A stretch of DNA of 64,000 nt from an uncultured Bacteroidia bacterium. GTDB taxonomy: Bacteria; Bacteroidota; Bacteroidia; Bacteroidales; F082. The notes under the pieces are model-generated. The model did no database searches. It saw only the letters and a program-made list of their open reading frames with translations, and was not told the origin of the DNA. A program made the translations under genes and the position numbers. The DNA is taken from the NCBI GenBank assembly GCA_902794155.1, contig CADBGN010000002.1, forward strand, positions 37,016-101,015, given 5' to 3'. Positions 35,113 to 43,546 of the stretch are shown piece by piece. Every line of letters begins with the position of its first letter. Position 1 is the stretch's first letter.

Positions 35113-36642
35113 ATGAAAAAGCATTTACTATTCGCATGGTTGCTGCTCATGGCGGCCACTTTGCAAGCGCAATCCTCCAAGGGGACCTCAGACGACACTT
35201 ACTCGCTGAAGATTAGGTATCTGTTTGAGTCCGACTTGTCGCAAGCCCATGAGGAATTTGTTGGCGAGTATGAAGTGGGGCAGAAGTATCTGGTGGGATC
35301 TCCAACCATCGAAGGCTATCGTCCCGAGCCCGACACCGTGAAAGGCAGGATGCCTGACCACGATGTGATCGATACCGTTCTTTATTATACCGTAACCCAC
35401 ACGATCACCGTCAATCCCTTGATTGCCCATGGCTCCATCAGCGTTGACCCTTCCGGTCAGGTGGAAGTGGGTACCACGGTCACCATCACCGCCACGCCTC
35501 ATGATGGCTATGTGTTGAGTACTCTTATAGTATTCAACAAGGATGACGTCAGTCAGACCGTTGAAATCGATCACCAAACCTTTGTTATGCCCGATTTCGA
35601 CGTAATGGTCAGCGGCACCTTCGATTTGGGGAGCGAACTCCCTGTCATCAACAATGACATTGAGACTCCGGCACCCATTTGTGCCGGCGATGTGCTCGAT
35701 CTTACTGAGCCCTCGTTCAGCGATGCCACCGAGCATGCTTGGCAACTGTCGGCTCATTCCTCATTCTCCGACATCGTGGTTTACGAAGGCCAACCTTTGG
35801 ATGCCTCGTACAATGGATGGAAACTTCGTTTTATGGCTTCCAATGCCGTTGGAGAGGTCTATAGCAATGTGGTTACCATCACCGTGAAAGATATGGGTAA
35901 TTTGACGCTCAGCGGTGACATCAGCAGTTGCACGGGATTGGCATGTACATATACTGTAGCCCATGCTGGCAATGCCGTGCTTATTTGGCAAGTCACTGAC
36001 GACAAAGCTGTCGTTGAGCCTTCAGGCCGTTCACTCAAAGTGCTTTGGGGCAGCAAAGGCGACCAAAAGGTGTCGGTACAAGCTGAAGACCCCGACTCGG
36101 GCTGTTCCGTCGAACTTAGTTTGGATGTGGCCGTGCAGTCGTATATTGAAGACAGCGATGTACAGAAAATTGTGGCCAAGAAACACGATGGAAAAGATTA
36201 CCTCTTGATTTATCCCAATCCCAAGGATAATTATAAGTATCAGTGGTACAAAAACGGCAAGGCCATCGCTGGTGCCAACGGACAGTATTACTATCCTGCC
36301 GAAGGCCTTGCAGATGGCGATTATCAGGTCTACATAAGCTTCAACGCCGATGCCCAAGGCAACCTTTTCTGTGGCGCTTTTAGCTCGGTCTACACCGTTG
36401 GAGGCAGTAAGCCTGCATACGCCATCTATCCCAACCCTGCAAAAACAGGTGAGGGGCTTGTCGTTGTGAATGAAGGCGACGAAGCCGAGTTGAGTGTCTA
36501 TACCTTTGATGGCAAACTTGCCCATCGTCAGGTAGTCGCCAATGGCCGTCAAAGCATCAACGTCATTCTCCCGCAAGGTGTCTATATGGTTCGCATTAGT
36601 GCTGGTGAGAATGTTGCAATCGAAAGAATCGTAGTACAATAA
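35113..36642 (+). CDS. Exported protein with T9SS type A sorting domain, in the T6SS/Ubl locus
   Basis: 509 residues. Signal peptide MKKHLLFAWLLLMAATLQAQ. Residues about 100-175 (HTITVNPLIAHGSISVDPSGQV then TITATPHDGYVLS) resemble a divergent InlB B-repeat-type beta module. Later segments look Ig-like (CAGDVLDLTEP, CTGLACTYTVAHAGNAVLIWQV). The last ~75 residues (YAIYPNPAKTGEGLVVV.. VYTFDGKLAHRQ.. QGVYMVRISAGE) are a T9SS type A sorting domain. So it should be exported to the cell surface. Why such a protein starts the run of Ubl and baseplate genes is unclear; it is 41 bases from the ubiquitin-like gene. Confidence 0.8.
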   Translation: MKKHLLFAWLLLMAATLQAQSSKGTSDDTYSLKIRYLFESDLSQAHEEFVGEYEVGQKYLVGSPTIEGYRPEPDTVKGRMPDHDVIDTVLYYTVTHTITVNPLIAHGSISVDPSGQVEVGTTVTITATPHDGYVLSTLIVFNKDDVSQTVEIDHQTFVMPDFDVMVSGTFDLGSELPVINNDIETPAPICAGDVLDLTEPSFSDATEHAWQLSAHSSFSDIVVYEGQPLDASYNGWKLRFMASNAVGEVYSNVVTITVKDMGNLTLSGDISSCTGLACTYTVAHAGNAVLIWQVTDDKAVVEPSGRSLKVLWGSKGDQKVSVQAEDPDSGCSVELSLDVAVQSYIEDSDVQKIVAKKHDGKDYLLIYPNPKDNYKYQWYKNGKAIAGANGQYYYPAEGLADGDYQVYISFNADAQGNLFCGAFSSVYTVGGSKPAYAIYPNPAKTGEGLVVVNEGDEAELSVYTFDGKLAHRQVVANGRQSINVILPQGVYMVRISAGENVAIERIVVQ

Positions 36643-36683
36643 TAAGTCAGAAATCAATAAGTAATAATAAAAACAAAGTAATC

Positions 36684-36998
36684 ATGGAAGAGTATTTTTT
36701 ATTTCTCAGGTACAAAAACAAGACCATCAAGTTCAAGGTAAATGACCCTACTACGGACTTGGAGGTTTTGATGACAAACTTGCGCAAGGCAGTTGATGCC
36801 ACAGGCGCCCGAATCTTCGACATGCCCGAGATGATTGACTATGTGCCCACCGAGTATTTCTTCGGTAAGAAGGATGAGGTGACTGGCCGTGACATCATCT
36901 TACAGCCCAAGGTGGGCAAGACCAAGAAGACCCTGCTCGACTACAACGTGAAGGCGGGCGACACTTTGGAAGTGATTTCCGATCCCATCGCTGGATGA
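36684..36998 (+). CDS. Ubiquitin-like (YukD-type) beta-grasp protein ending in Gly
   Basis: 104 residues. The N-terminal hairpin EYFLFLRYKNKTIKFKVND is followed by a helix (TDLEVLMTNLRKAVDATG) and ends with KTLLDYNVKAGDTLEVISD, the pattern of the last strand of ubiquitin and YukD (L.DY.I..GDTL.V). An insertion at about 50-80 (MIDYVPTEYFFGKKDEVTGRD) is longer than in ubiquitin. The protein ends IAG, so a terminal glycine is exposed without processing, which E1 adenylation needs. The E2 gene starts 22 bases downstream and the E1 gene about 8 kb away. Conjugation is inferred; the fold call is by pattern only. Confidence 0.7.
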   Translation: MEEYFLFLRYKNKTIKFKVNDPTTDLEVLMTNLRKAVDATGARIFDMPEMIDYVPTEYFFGKKDEVTGRDIILQPKVGKTKKTLLDYNVKAGDTLEVISDPIAG

Positions 36999-37019
36999 AC
37001 CTCTTAAAACCAGAGCGCT

Positions 37020-37622
37020 ATGGAAGAAGCTGAACAAATGAGAGAAATCGACCAGTACAAGCAGATGCGCTTCGTGGGGCGCAACCGTCGCCTGATGCAC
37101 GAGTGGTCGGCTATTGACCAGCGTTTCAGGGAGGATAAGGACATCACCTACATCATCCGCAAGCGCAATGCCGACAACCTGCCTACGCAGTACGAGATCA
37201 TCTTCAAGGTGAAGTCGTTCTGCAACATCGAGGAACCCGACGCCAACGGACTGTGTAAGCCTGTCACCGCCAACGAGTTCCACATGAACATCACCATTCC
37301 TAACAACTATCCCGCCGTCGACAGCAAGCTGGAGTTCAAGTTCCTCACCAAGAACGCGGAAGGCAAAGAGATCCCACATCCTTGGCATCCCAATATCCGC
37401 TTCTTTGGCGACTTTGCAGGGCGCGTCTGTCTCAACACGCCGGCTTGTGGTACCTTCACCGACTTGGCTTGGTATGTCGACCGCGTGATGTTGTATCTCA
37501 AGTATGAGAAATATCATGCTTTGAACACGCCTCCTTTCCCGGAGGACAATAAGGTGGCCGAATGGGTGCTCGAACAAGCCGAGCCCAACGGCTGGATTGA
37601 ACAATTAAGAAACGAAAACTAA
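37020..37622 (+). CDS. E2-like ubiquitin-conjugating enzyme (UBC fold)
   Basis: 200 residues. A helix 1-like region (DQYKQMRFVGRNRRLMHEW) leads to the beta sheet, with YEIIFKVKSF and FHMNITIPNNYPAVDSKLEFKF in the place of the E2 sheet ('P.YP...P..F'). The hallmark HPN is at 123-125 in HPNIRFFGDFAGRVCLN, with Cys137 in the position of the E2 catalytic cysteine (GxVCLN). A Trp (W151) and the NTPPFPEDNKVAEWV segment correspond to the E2 features after the active site. The loop between HPN and Cys is about 4 residues longer than in canonical E2s. It would accept Ubl from the E1 at 45097 as a thioester. No signal peptide: cytosolic. Confidence 0.85.
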   Translation: MEEAEQMREIDQYKQMRFVGRNRRLMHEWSAIDQRFREDKDITYIIRKRNADNLPTQYEIIFKVKSFCNIEEPDANGLCKPVTANEFHMNITIPNNYPAVDSKLEFKFLTKNAEGKEIPHPWHPNIRFFGDFAGRVCLNTPACGTFTDLAWYVDRVMLYLKYEKYHALNTPPFPEDNKVAEWVLEQAEPNGWIEQLRNEN

Positions 37623-37628
37623 ACTGCC

Positions 37629-38780
37629 ATGAAAAAACTAGCTATCATATTGTTTACCCTGATGCCGACGATGCTCTTCGCCCAGTATCAAGTGCAGGTG
37701 GCTTCGGGTGAGCCACAAACCCTTAAGGTGTCGGTGCCGGCCTATAACGACCGCATCCCCGCCGCCATCATGACCATGAAGTTTGACTTCAACCCCGACA
37801 CTGAGACCCTTTTGGTCACCATGGGTAGCGGTGGCATGCCCTCGCCCAACTACGACAAGGTTTGGCTGCCACAACACGACATTTCGTATAGTGAGATGCC
37901 GACATACATGAAGAACCGTGGCGTTAAACTTAAGAAAGCCCAGACCTACGTCGACCAGGAGAACTTCCTCAACTTGGGCAGCCAGCCTGTGTCGGCCTCC
38001 ATCGCCCCCGAAGGCATGACCTTCAGCGGTACTTATGACCTAGTGGTTCCCAAGAAAAAGAAGGTGAAGAAGGAACTCGACAAGCAGATGGTGCCGCTCG
38101 ACGGCAAGATGGAACTTAATCTGAGTTTCAAGATTGCTGACAACCGCAGCGATCTGAAGCTGACCCTGCGCAACCCCATGCCGATGCATCGTTCGGGCAG
38201 TAAGGCCATCGTTGACTTTGTGGCCAACGACATAACAATTGACATCCAGCTCGACCGTTGCAAGGAAAGCCGTCAATTGCTGGCCACCATTGAGGAGTAT
38301 GTTGAGATGTTTGAAGTTGGTGAGGCCAAGGTGAATGAGCTGAAACGCAAAAACCGTTCGTTGATGAACACGGTCATAGGTTTGCTCAACGACCAGTATT
38401 CCAAGATTGACCTCAAACGTTTCCAAAACACAGGATGTGCCGAAATTGACGAGGCTTTAGACCGACTGACAACTTGCTATGAAAACATCAATGAAAAACC
38501 GAAACCTAATCCTAATCCTAATCCTAACCCCGATTCTTCGATAAAAACTTGTGGTGTGACGACTGCAGATGTCAAATCAACTACCAACAAGTTGAACGGC
38601 ATCGTTAACAAATGGTCGACAGCATCCTCTCCTGCACAAAAGGCTGAGCATAAAGCTTCGTTTGATGCCGCGGTGAAGAGCTTTGACGCCAAATTGAATG
38701 CTCTTTCTAGTGATTGTAAGAAGAAGATTGATTCGAAGGTGCTCAAGGACTACGATTTTGTTAAAAGACTTGTCAAATAA
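37629..38780 (+). CDS. Exported protein of unknown function in the Ubl module
   Basis: 383 residues. Signal peptide MKKLAIILFTLMPTMLFAQ. An all-beta-looking N-terminal part (about 20-205) precedes a helical C-terminal part. Residues about 297-306 are an NPNPNPNP run encoded by a tandem hexamer (38508-38533). The C-terminal 70 residues (NKLNGIVNKWSTASSPAQKAEHKASFDA) are Ala/Lys-rich helices. No known domain was recognised and there is no lipobox. It follows the E2 gene by 6 bases, so it is co-transcribed with the conjugation genes. It is probably periplasmic or outer-membrane-associated, possibly part of the secretion envelope complex. Confidence 0.65.
   Translation: MKKLAIILFTLMPTMLFAQYQVQVASGEPQTLKVSVPAYNDRIPAAIMTMKFDFNPDTETLLVTMGSGGMPSPNYDKVWLPQHDISYSEMPTYMKNRGVKLKKAQTYVDQENFLNLGSQPVSASIAPEGMTFSGTYDLVVPKKKKVKKELDKQMVPLDGKMELNLSFKIADNRSDLKLTLRNPMPMHRSGSKAIVDFVANDITIDIQLDRCKESRQLLATIEEYVEMFEVGEAKVNELKRKNRSLMNTVIGLLNDQYSKIDLKRFQNTGCAEIDEALDRLTTCYENINEKPKPNPNPNPNPDSSIKTCGVTTADVKSTTNKLNGIVNKWSTASSPAQKAEHKASFDAAVKSFDAKLNALSSDCKKKIDSKVLKDYDFVKRLVK
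38508..38533 (+). repeat. In-frame tandem hexanucleotide repeat (Asn-Pro)
   Basis: About four copies of CCTAAT, the last diverged, encode the repeating NP dipeptide of the exported protein. Copy-number change would lengthen or shorten the linker without breaking the frame. Confidence 0.65.
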
Positions 38781-38789
38781 GCGTAAGCC

Positions 38790-39572
38790 ATGAAGAAATA
38801 CATCAGCATACTCTTCGTCGTCGGTTTGTTGTCGAGCTTCATACCCCAGCCTTGCTTGGCTCAGGATGAGATCACGGAATATGTCGCCGACGAACTCAAG
38901 GAATTCTATAAGGACTTGGACAAGATGGGTAGGCGGATCGACACGGCTAAGAATGTTGAGAAGTATGAAACCGAGTTCAAGGCCCGCCACCAGCTGGTGG
39001 AATCGTGGTACAACATCAACAGCGAGGTCATCTTCTCTGAGAAGAGCCTGCAAATGAAGTACATACAATACACCACCCTTTATGAACAAATCCAGAATCG
39101 TATTGATGAAAAGAAGGCGGAGAAAGCCAAGGCGGAAAAGGTTCAAAAACTCACCACCAAGTTCAATGGCTTCCTTCAGGAGTTGAACATCATGGAGGAA
39201 AAGGGCAACCTGTATGTGGCCAACAAACGGATCGACTCGCTTAAAACCATCAAAGACAAGGCTAACGACTGCTTCAACAGGGCGACCATGGAGTATGGTA
39301 AGAATCAAGAACTTATCGACGAAGAGGAAGACCTGGAGACCTTGTGGGAGAGTGTCAAGGACACCAACTCGCGTATTTCCAAGTTGGAAGTCATCAAAGG
39401 CTTTTGGGACAACATTGACTTGAAGTGGATTCTGATGCTTGTGGGTGTGCTTGCGGGTATCACCCTCATTGTCACCATGATTTCGAGCAAGGTAAAGAGC
39501 GCCAAGATGACCAAAGTACCCAAGGTGAAGAAAGAGAAAAAGAAGAAAGAGGAAGACATACCTTCAATCTAA
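38790..39572 (+). CDS. Signal-peptide, periplasmic coiled-coil, single-TM protein
   Basis: 260 residues. Signal peptide MKKYISILFVVGLLSSFIPQPCLAQ. Residues about 25-205 are predicted coiled coil, rich in Lys/Glu (EYVADELKEFYKDLDKM, KKAEKAKAEKVQKL). One membrane helix WILMLVGVLAGITLIVTMI lies near 213-231. It is followed by a very basic cytoplasmic tail (KKEKKKKEED). This orientation (periplasmic coil, cytoplasmic tail) suits an inner-membrane component of an envelope-spanning machine. Bacteroidota T6SSs use coiled-coil membrane proteins such as TssO and TssP, but I could not match this protein to either. Gene gaps are 9 and 6 bases. Confidence 0.7.
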   Translation: MKKYISILFVVGLLSSFIPQPCLAQDEITEYVADELKEFYKDLDKMGRRIDTAKNVEKYETEFKARHQLVESWYNINSEVIFSEKSLQMKYIQYTTLYEQIQNRIDEKKAEKAKAEKVQKLTTKFNGFLQELNIMEEKGNLYVANKRIDSLKTIKDKANDCFNRATMEYGKNQELIDEEEDLETLWESVKDTNSRISKLEVIKGFWDNIDLKWILMLVGVLAGITLIVTMISSKVKSAKMTKVPKVKKEKKKKEEDIPSI

Positions 39573-39578
39573 ACCACT

Positions 39579-41183
39579 ATGAAACATAGAATCATATTTA
39601 TATTGTCCATCATCTTGTTGGCGACGACATGGGTAATGGCCCAAGCGCCTACCATGACCTTCGACGGCACCAAGCTGCGCGTCATGGTGCCCGAAGGCTA
39701 TCTGGAGCTGAAACGTGATGCCATCGGCAACGATGCCATCAGCAACTGCTTCACATGGACCGAAGATGGCAGCTGTCTTTTCATGGCACAGCCCGACCCA
39801 TACGTTTTTGAGCCTCAAGGACTTCAAAAAGACGCGCAGTTAGGCATAGAAGGCCTGTTCAACGGCGAACCGGTCAATATTGCCGTGGAGATGGTGGAAC
39901 CCTCTTCAGGTGGCAAGGGTGCTGCAACGGACCCCGAACCTGGCTCGGACAAAAAGATCGACATGAGCCTGCTGCTGATTATTGGCATCGCCGGCTTGCT
40001 GCTGGTGCTGCTTGCCGTTTTCTTGGCTTTGAAGAAAAAGAAGAAAAAAGTCCACGACACCTCGAAAGAGACCAACGACCCCAACATCATCTCCGTCATT
40101 ACCGACGAATCTGTGAAGTATGAGAATGGCCTGCAACACGTCAAGGAACGTATCAACGAATACATGACCTTCGATATGGACATGGTGTTTGCCGATACCG
40201 CCGTCAACAAGGTGTACATGAATACAGGCCTTATCAAGAAGTTGTATGACTTCTTCAACGGCTCGCTTGAGGCCGATGGACGCACCAACGAAACGGGATG
40301 CTTTATCTTGGGCTGTTGGGACTATGAGGAAGGCCGCAACCACCGCTACGACATCAGCCTTGAGGAAATGGTGGAGCCTGGCGACGATGCCGACTTTGGA
40401 GAATACAGCCTCAACTTCGGCAAGAAAATCAGCGTCAACATGGCTTCAGTCATCGACAACCTGCAACAGAAGTCGAAACGTGACTATGTGCTGACCTGCT
40501 GGATGCACTCGCACCCTGGGTTGGGTTTGTTCCTCTCCAACCAAGATCTCGTCGTTCAGCAACAGCTGACTTATTCCGACCACCGCAACCGTTTGATTGC
40601 CATTGTCATCGATACCAATACTCCCGACTATAAGTTAGGCTTCTTCACAGCCAAGGCCGATGGCAAGATGAATAACAAAGAAGAGGTGAAGCGCTGGTTC
40701 TCGTTTGAGGAGATCTATCGTGAAAGCCGTGAGCTGAACCGCAATCAACAGGCCAATAGTGCCATGGAAGATAGCGTTAACAACCATCCCGAAAGCTTTA
40801 GCATCGCCTTGAACGACAATTCTATCAGCCACATCGGCTTTGCCCCTCATGCCATCAATCAGATTGACCATGCCTTGTATACTGGAGTAAAGGGGGTGGT
40901 GGGTTATTTCTATGGTGAAAAGGAAAACCGTTATCTGCAAGTGGGTTGTTGTTTGCCATACGAGAACGATGAAAAACTGGGTTGTCTCATCTTTGCGGAC
41001 GGCCTAAACGAGTCGCAGCTGACCCATTATGCCAAGGACATAGTGGGTTGCCGTTTCCTCATTAACAGCACCTCCGACGACAAGCTGGTCGTTTGGACCA
41101 AAAACGATCAAGATGGTTATACCCCAGTGGGCGAGACTACATTGTCGCAAATGAAAGAATGGATTAGAAGAAAAAGAGTATAA
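39579..41183 (+). CDS. Membrane-anchored JAMM (JAB/MPN) isopeptidase
   Basis: 534 residues. Signal peptide (1-22), a periplasmic part (23-128), a membrane helix (130-150) followed by KKKKKK, then a large cytoplasmic part. The cytoplasmic part carries a canonical JAMM site: Glu238 in TNETGCFILG and HSHPGLGLFLSNQD with His310, His312, Ser320 and Asp323. JAMM proteases cleave Ubl C-termini or isopeptide bonds in a zinc-dependent manner. A second helical-beta part (about 400-534) follows. Because the Ubl already ends in glycine, the enzyme more probably deconjugates than matures it. It lies between the E2 and RING genes, with gaps of 6 and 11 bases. Confidence 0.88.
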   Translation: MKHRIIFILSIILLATTWVMAQAPTMTFDGTKLRVMVPEGYLELKRDAIGNDAISNCFTWTEDGSCLFMAQPDPYVFEPQGLQKDAQLGIEGLFNGEPVNIAVEMVEPSSGGKGAATDPEPGSDKKIDMSLLLIIGIAGLLLVLLAVFLALKKKKKKVHDTSKETNDPNIISVITDESVKYENGLQHVKERINEYMTFDMDMVFADTAVNKVYMNTGLIKKLYDFFNGSLEADGRTNETGCFILGCWDYEEGRNHRYDISLEEMVEPGDDADFGEYSLNFGKKISVNMASVIDNLQQKSKRDYVLTCWMHSHPGLGLFLSNQDLVVQQQLTYSDHRNRLIAIVIDTNTPDYKLGFFTAKADGKMNNKEEVKRWFSFEEIYRESRELNRNQQANSAMEDSVNNHPESFSIALNDNSISHIGFAPHAINQIDHALYTGVKGVVGYFYGEKENRYLQVGCCLPYENDEKLGCLIFADGLNESQLTHYAKDIVGCRFLINSTSDDKLVVWTKNDQDGYTPVGETTLSQMKEWIRRKRV

Positions 41184-41194
41184 TTGAAAGAAAT

Positions 41195-43546
41195 ATGAAA
41201 CGCTTAGCATTATTTTTATTGAGTTTGGTATCGTTTTGCTGGCCGGTTTTCGCCCAGGTCGACATAGAGTTTGGCTCGGTGGAGGCCGCCAAGGACAACC
41301 GCTTCGTCGACTTCAAGATGATGCGTGACGGCAAAAAGGTACCATTTTTTGGCCTGGTTGGCGATGACATCAAGTGTTTTGAGGTGGTCAACGGCGACAC
41401 TGTTGAGATTCACATCGACAGTCTTGTCGACATCAGCAGCAAGAAACAGGTGTCGAACAACCTGACCATCGTCTTGTTGGCCGACCAAGGCATGTCGCTC
41501 AGCGAAGCCGATTATCTAAAGCTCAAGGAAGCTATCGTGACCTTTGTTGACGCGTTACCTCCTTACGTCAAGGTTTACATCGCCATGATGGGTACTGACG
41601 TCACTGAGACCGAGCGCGTGTATGGCGGGGAGAGCATTCGAGCTTACGTGCGTCGAGATAATATGGTTGAAAAGTCAAGTGAAGAGAAGTCCATCTATGC
41701 CTCCATCATCTCCAAGATTCAGGAGATTGGAAATCTTGACGAGGATGAGTGTTTCTATCCCGATGTTCGCCATAATGTAGAACTGGGTTCCGATTCAATC
41801 TCCGACAAGATGCTTTTCGTGTTGTCGGGAAAGGTGGAACAGGATGAAGACGAGAACTTCTTCCGTGACAAGCTGTTGTTTAACAACCCCGACTACTTGA
41901 CCATTCCTGACAAGCTGAAAGCCATCTACTGTGTCTATTTTGGTAGCGACCTTGACGAGGACATGGAAAACGAGTTCAATTTCATGTGCCACCGCACACC
42001 GGAAGGTCGTTTCTATCCCAACTATTCCGTCGACTCACTGAAAGGCGTGCTTTTGGGAGCCATCGACAGCATCGCTATGGACTACCGTATGTATTATTCG
42101 GTGGGAGAGAAGATGACCTACAACGGACAGCCTCTCTCACTCGTTGTTGACATTGACAAGGCGAACGCCCAAGGCCAGAAACAATATTCCTTTGGCTCAG
42201 CCTTGCAGCCTGTTACTTTTGTTCCGACGGGGCAATTCTCACTGACTAAAACCAAATGGTCAGGCGTCTTGTTTGGACTGTTGTTGGGCATCGTCTTCAT
42301 CGTCTTGGCGTATCTCATTATGCAGTTCTTGGTGCCGCTAATGCGCTACAAGCGTTTCAAGAGAAAATACGTCAAGAAGTTTGACCCCAAAGTTGTGGCA
42401 AAAGACGGTAAGGATGTGGTGTTGCAACAATGTTACTACTGCAAGGATGACTTCCAGGAGGGCGACATCATCGTGACCAAGTGCAAGCATACCGTGCACT
42501 GGGAGTGTTGGGAAGAAAACCACGACCGCTGTCCCGAATATGGCCTCAACAGTTGCAAGGATGGCATCTACTACTACAACCGCAAGCACCTCACTGACGA
42601 GCGCAACTCGCCCTATTTTACATCATGGCTAATCTATGGTTTGATAGGTGGCTTGATTTCGTGGCTCCTCTTCCAGCTCATCCCCAGCAATGGCTTCCTC
42701 AGCGGACCGCTGCGTTGGATTGTCAAGCTGTTTGAGGGTCCCGACAGCATTCATCTCAACGAATACCTGCAAAAGATTCAGCCATTGCTGCTTTGCGGTC
42801 TCATCATGGGCTTTGTCATCACCTTCTTGTTCAGCTATCTGATCGAATTCCGTAGGAAGACCTTCAAGATCATGCTGCTGATATTGTTGAGGTCGATAGG
42901 CAATGCTGTCATTGGCTGTTTGGCCTTCCTGCTTGGCGCGGTGGTCATCATTGCCCTTGGCAAGTACATGAACTGCTGGTGGATCGACTGGGTGCCATGG
43001 CTCTTCTTCGGATGCAGCATCACTTGGTTGCTCTCGTTCAAGTCCGACATCAAGTTCAAGGAAGCCGTCTTAGGCGGCCTCATCTCGGTGGTGCTCAGCT
43101 TCGTGATTGTCTATGGTCTTGGCTCATCGGTGCCTGCCATCGGTGTGTTGGCCTTCATGATCTATGCCGCCGGTTTGGGCGCTTCCATCGCTGTGGTGCA
43201 CTACACTTCGGAGAACTACTATCTCCATATTGAAGGTCCCACCAAGGAGCGCGACATCGCTATCTACAAGTGGATGAATGTGGCCGGTGGCTCCAACCAT
43301 GTCACCATCGGAAGCTCGCCCAACTGCGTCATTGAGATGAATTGGGACGATAGCGAAGAGATCCGTGATAAGCAGGTGGAGCTCTATATCGACAACGATC
43401 ATCCCTATTGCTTGGCGCTCACCGAAGGCACTACCTACGGCGACGAGCAGCGTGTGCTCAAGGAGGGTGACTCCATCCTTCTCGTGCATGGTAGCAGCTT
43501 CACCATCGGCAATACCAAATTCACCTATATTGAAAAGGATAAATAA
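41195..43546 (+). CDS. vWA-like/RING-H2-like/FHA-like multi-spanning membrane protein (E3 candidate)
   Basis: 783 residues. Signal peptide (1-20); a periplasmic part (about 25-345) with a vWA-like pattern (NLTIVLLADQGMSLSE, then VKVYIAMMGTDV, KMLFVLSGK); a helix at 356-382; then a cytoplasmic RING-H2-like cluster: Cys413, Cys416, Cys430, His432, His435, Cys438, Cys446 and a final Cys454. Spacing fits C-x2-C-x13-C-x-H-x2-H-x2-C-x7-C, but the last pair is C-x7-C, not C-x2-C. Five or six helices follow (477-668). The C-terminal ~95 residues resemble an FHA domain (VTIGSSPNCVIE, KEGDSILLVHGSSFTIG). Read as a membrane E3. T6SSiii TssR also has a vWA domain, so kinship is possible. Confidence 0.72.
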   Translation: MKRLALFLLSLVSFCWPVFAQVDIEFGSVEAAKDNRFVDFKMMRDGKKVPFFGLVGDDIKCFEVVNGDTVEIHIDSLVDISSKKQVSNNLTIVLLADQGMSLSEADYLKLKEAIVTFVDALPPYVKVYIAMMGTDVTETERVYGGESIRAYVRRDNMVEKSSEEKSIYASIISKIQEIGNLDEDECFYPDVRHNVELGSDSISDKMLFVLSGKVEQDEDENFFRDKLLFNNPDYLTIPDKLKAIYCVYFGSDLDEDMENEFNFMCHRTPEGRFYPNYSVDSLKGVLLGAIDSIAMDYRMYYSVGEKMTYNGQPLSLVVDIDKANAQGQKQYSFGSALQPVTFVPTGQFSLTKTKWSGVLFGLLLGIVFIVLAYLIMQFLVPLMRYKRFKRKYVKKFDPKVVAKDGKDVVLQQCYYCKDDFQEGDIIVTKCKHTVHWECWEENHDRCPEYGLNSCKDGIYYYNRKHLTDERNSPYFTSWLIYGLIGGLISWLLFQLIPSNGFLSGPLRWIVKLFEGPDSIHLNEYLQKIQPLLLCGLIMGFVITFLFSYLIEFRRKTFKIMLLILLRSIGNAVIGCLAFLLGAVVIIALGKYMNCWWIDWVPWLFFGCSITWLLSFKSDIKFKEAVLGGLISVVLSFVIVYGLGSSVPAIGVLAFMIYAAGLGASIAVVHYTSENYYLHIEGPTKERDIAIYKWMNVAGGSNHVTIGSSPNCVIEMNWDDSEEIRDKQVELYIDNDHPYCLALTEGTTYGDEQRVLKEGDSILLVHGSSFTIGNTKFTYIEKDK

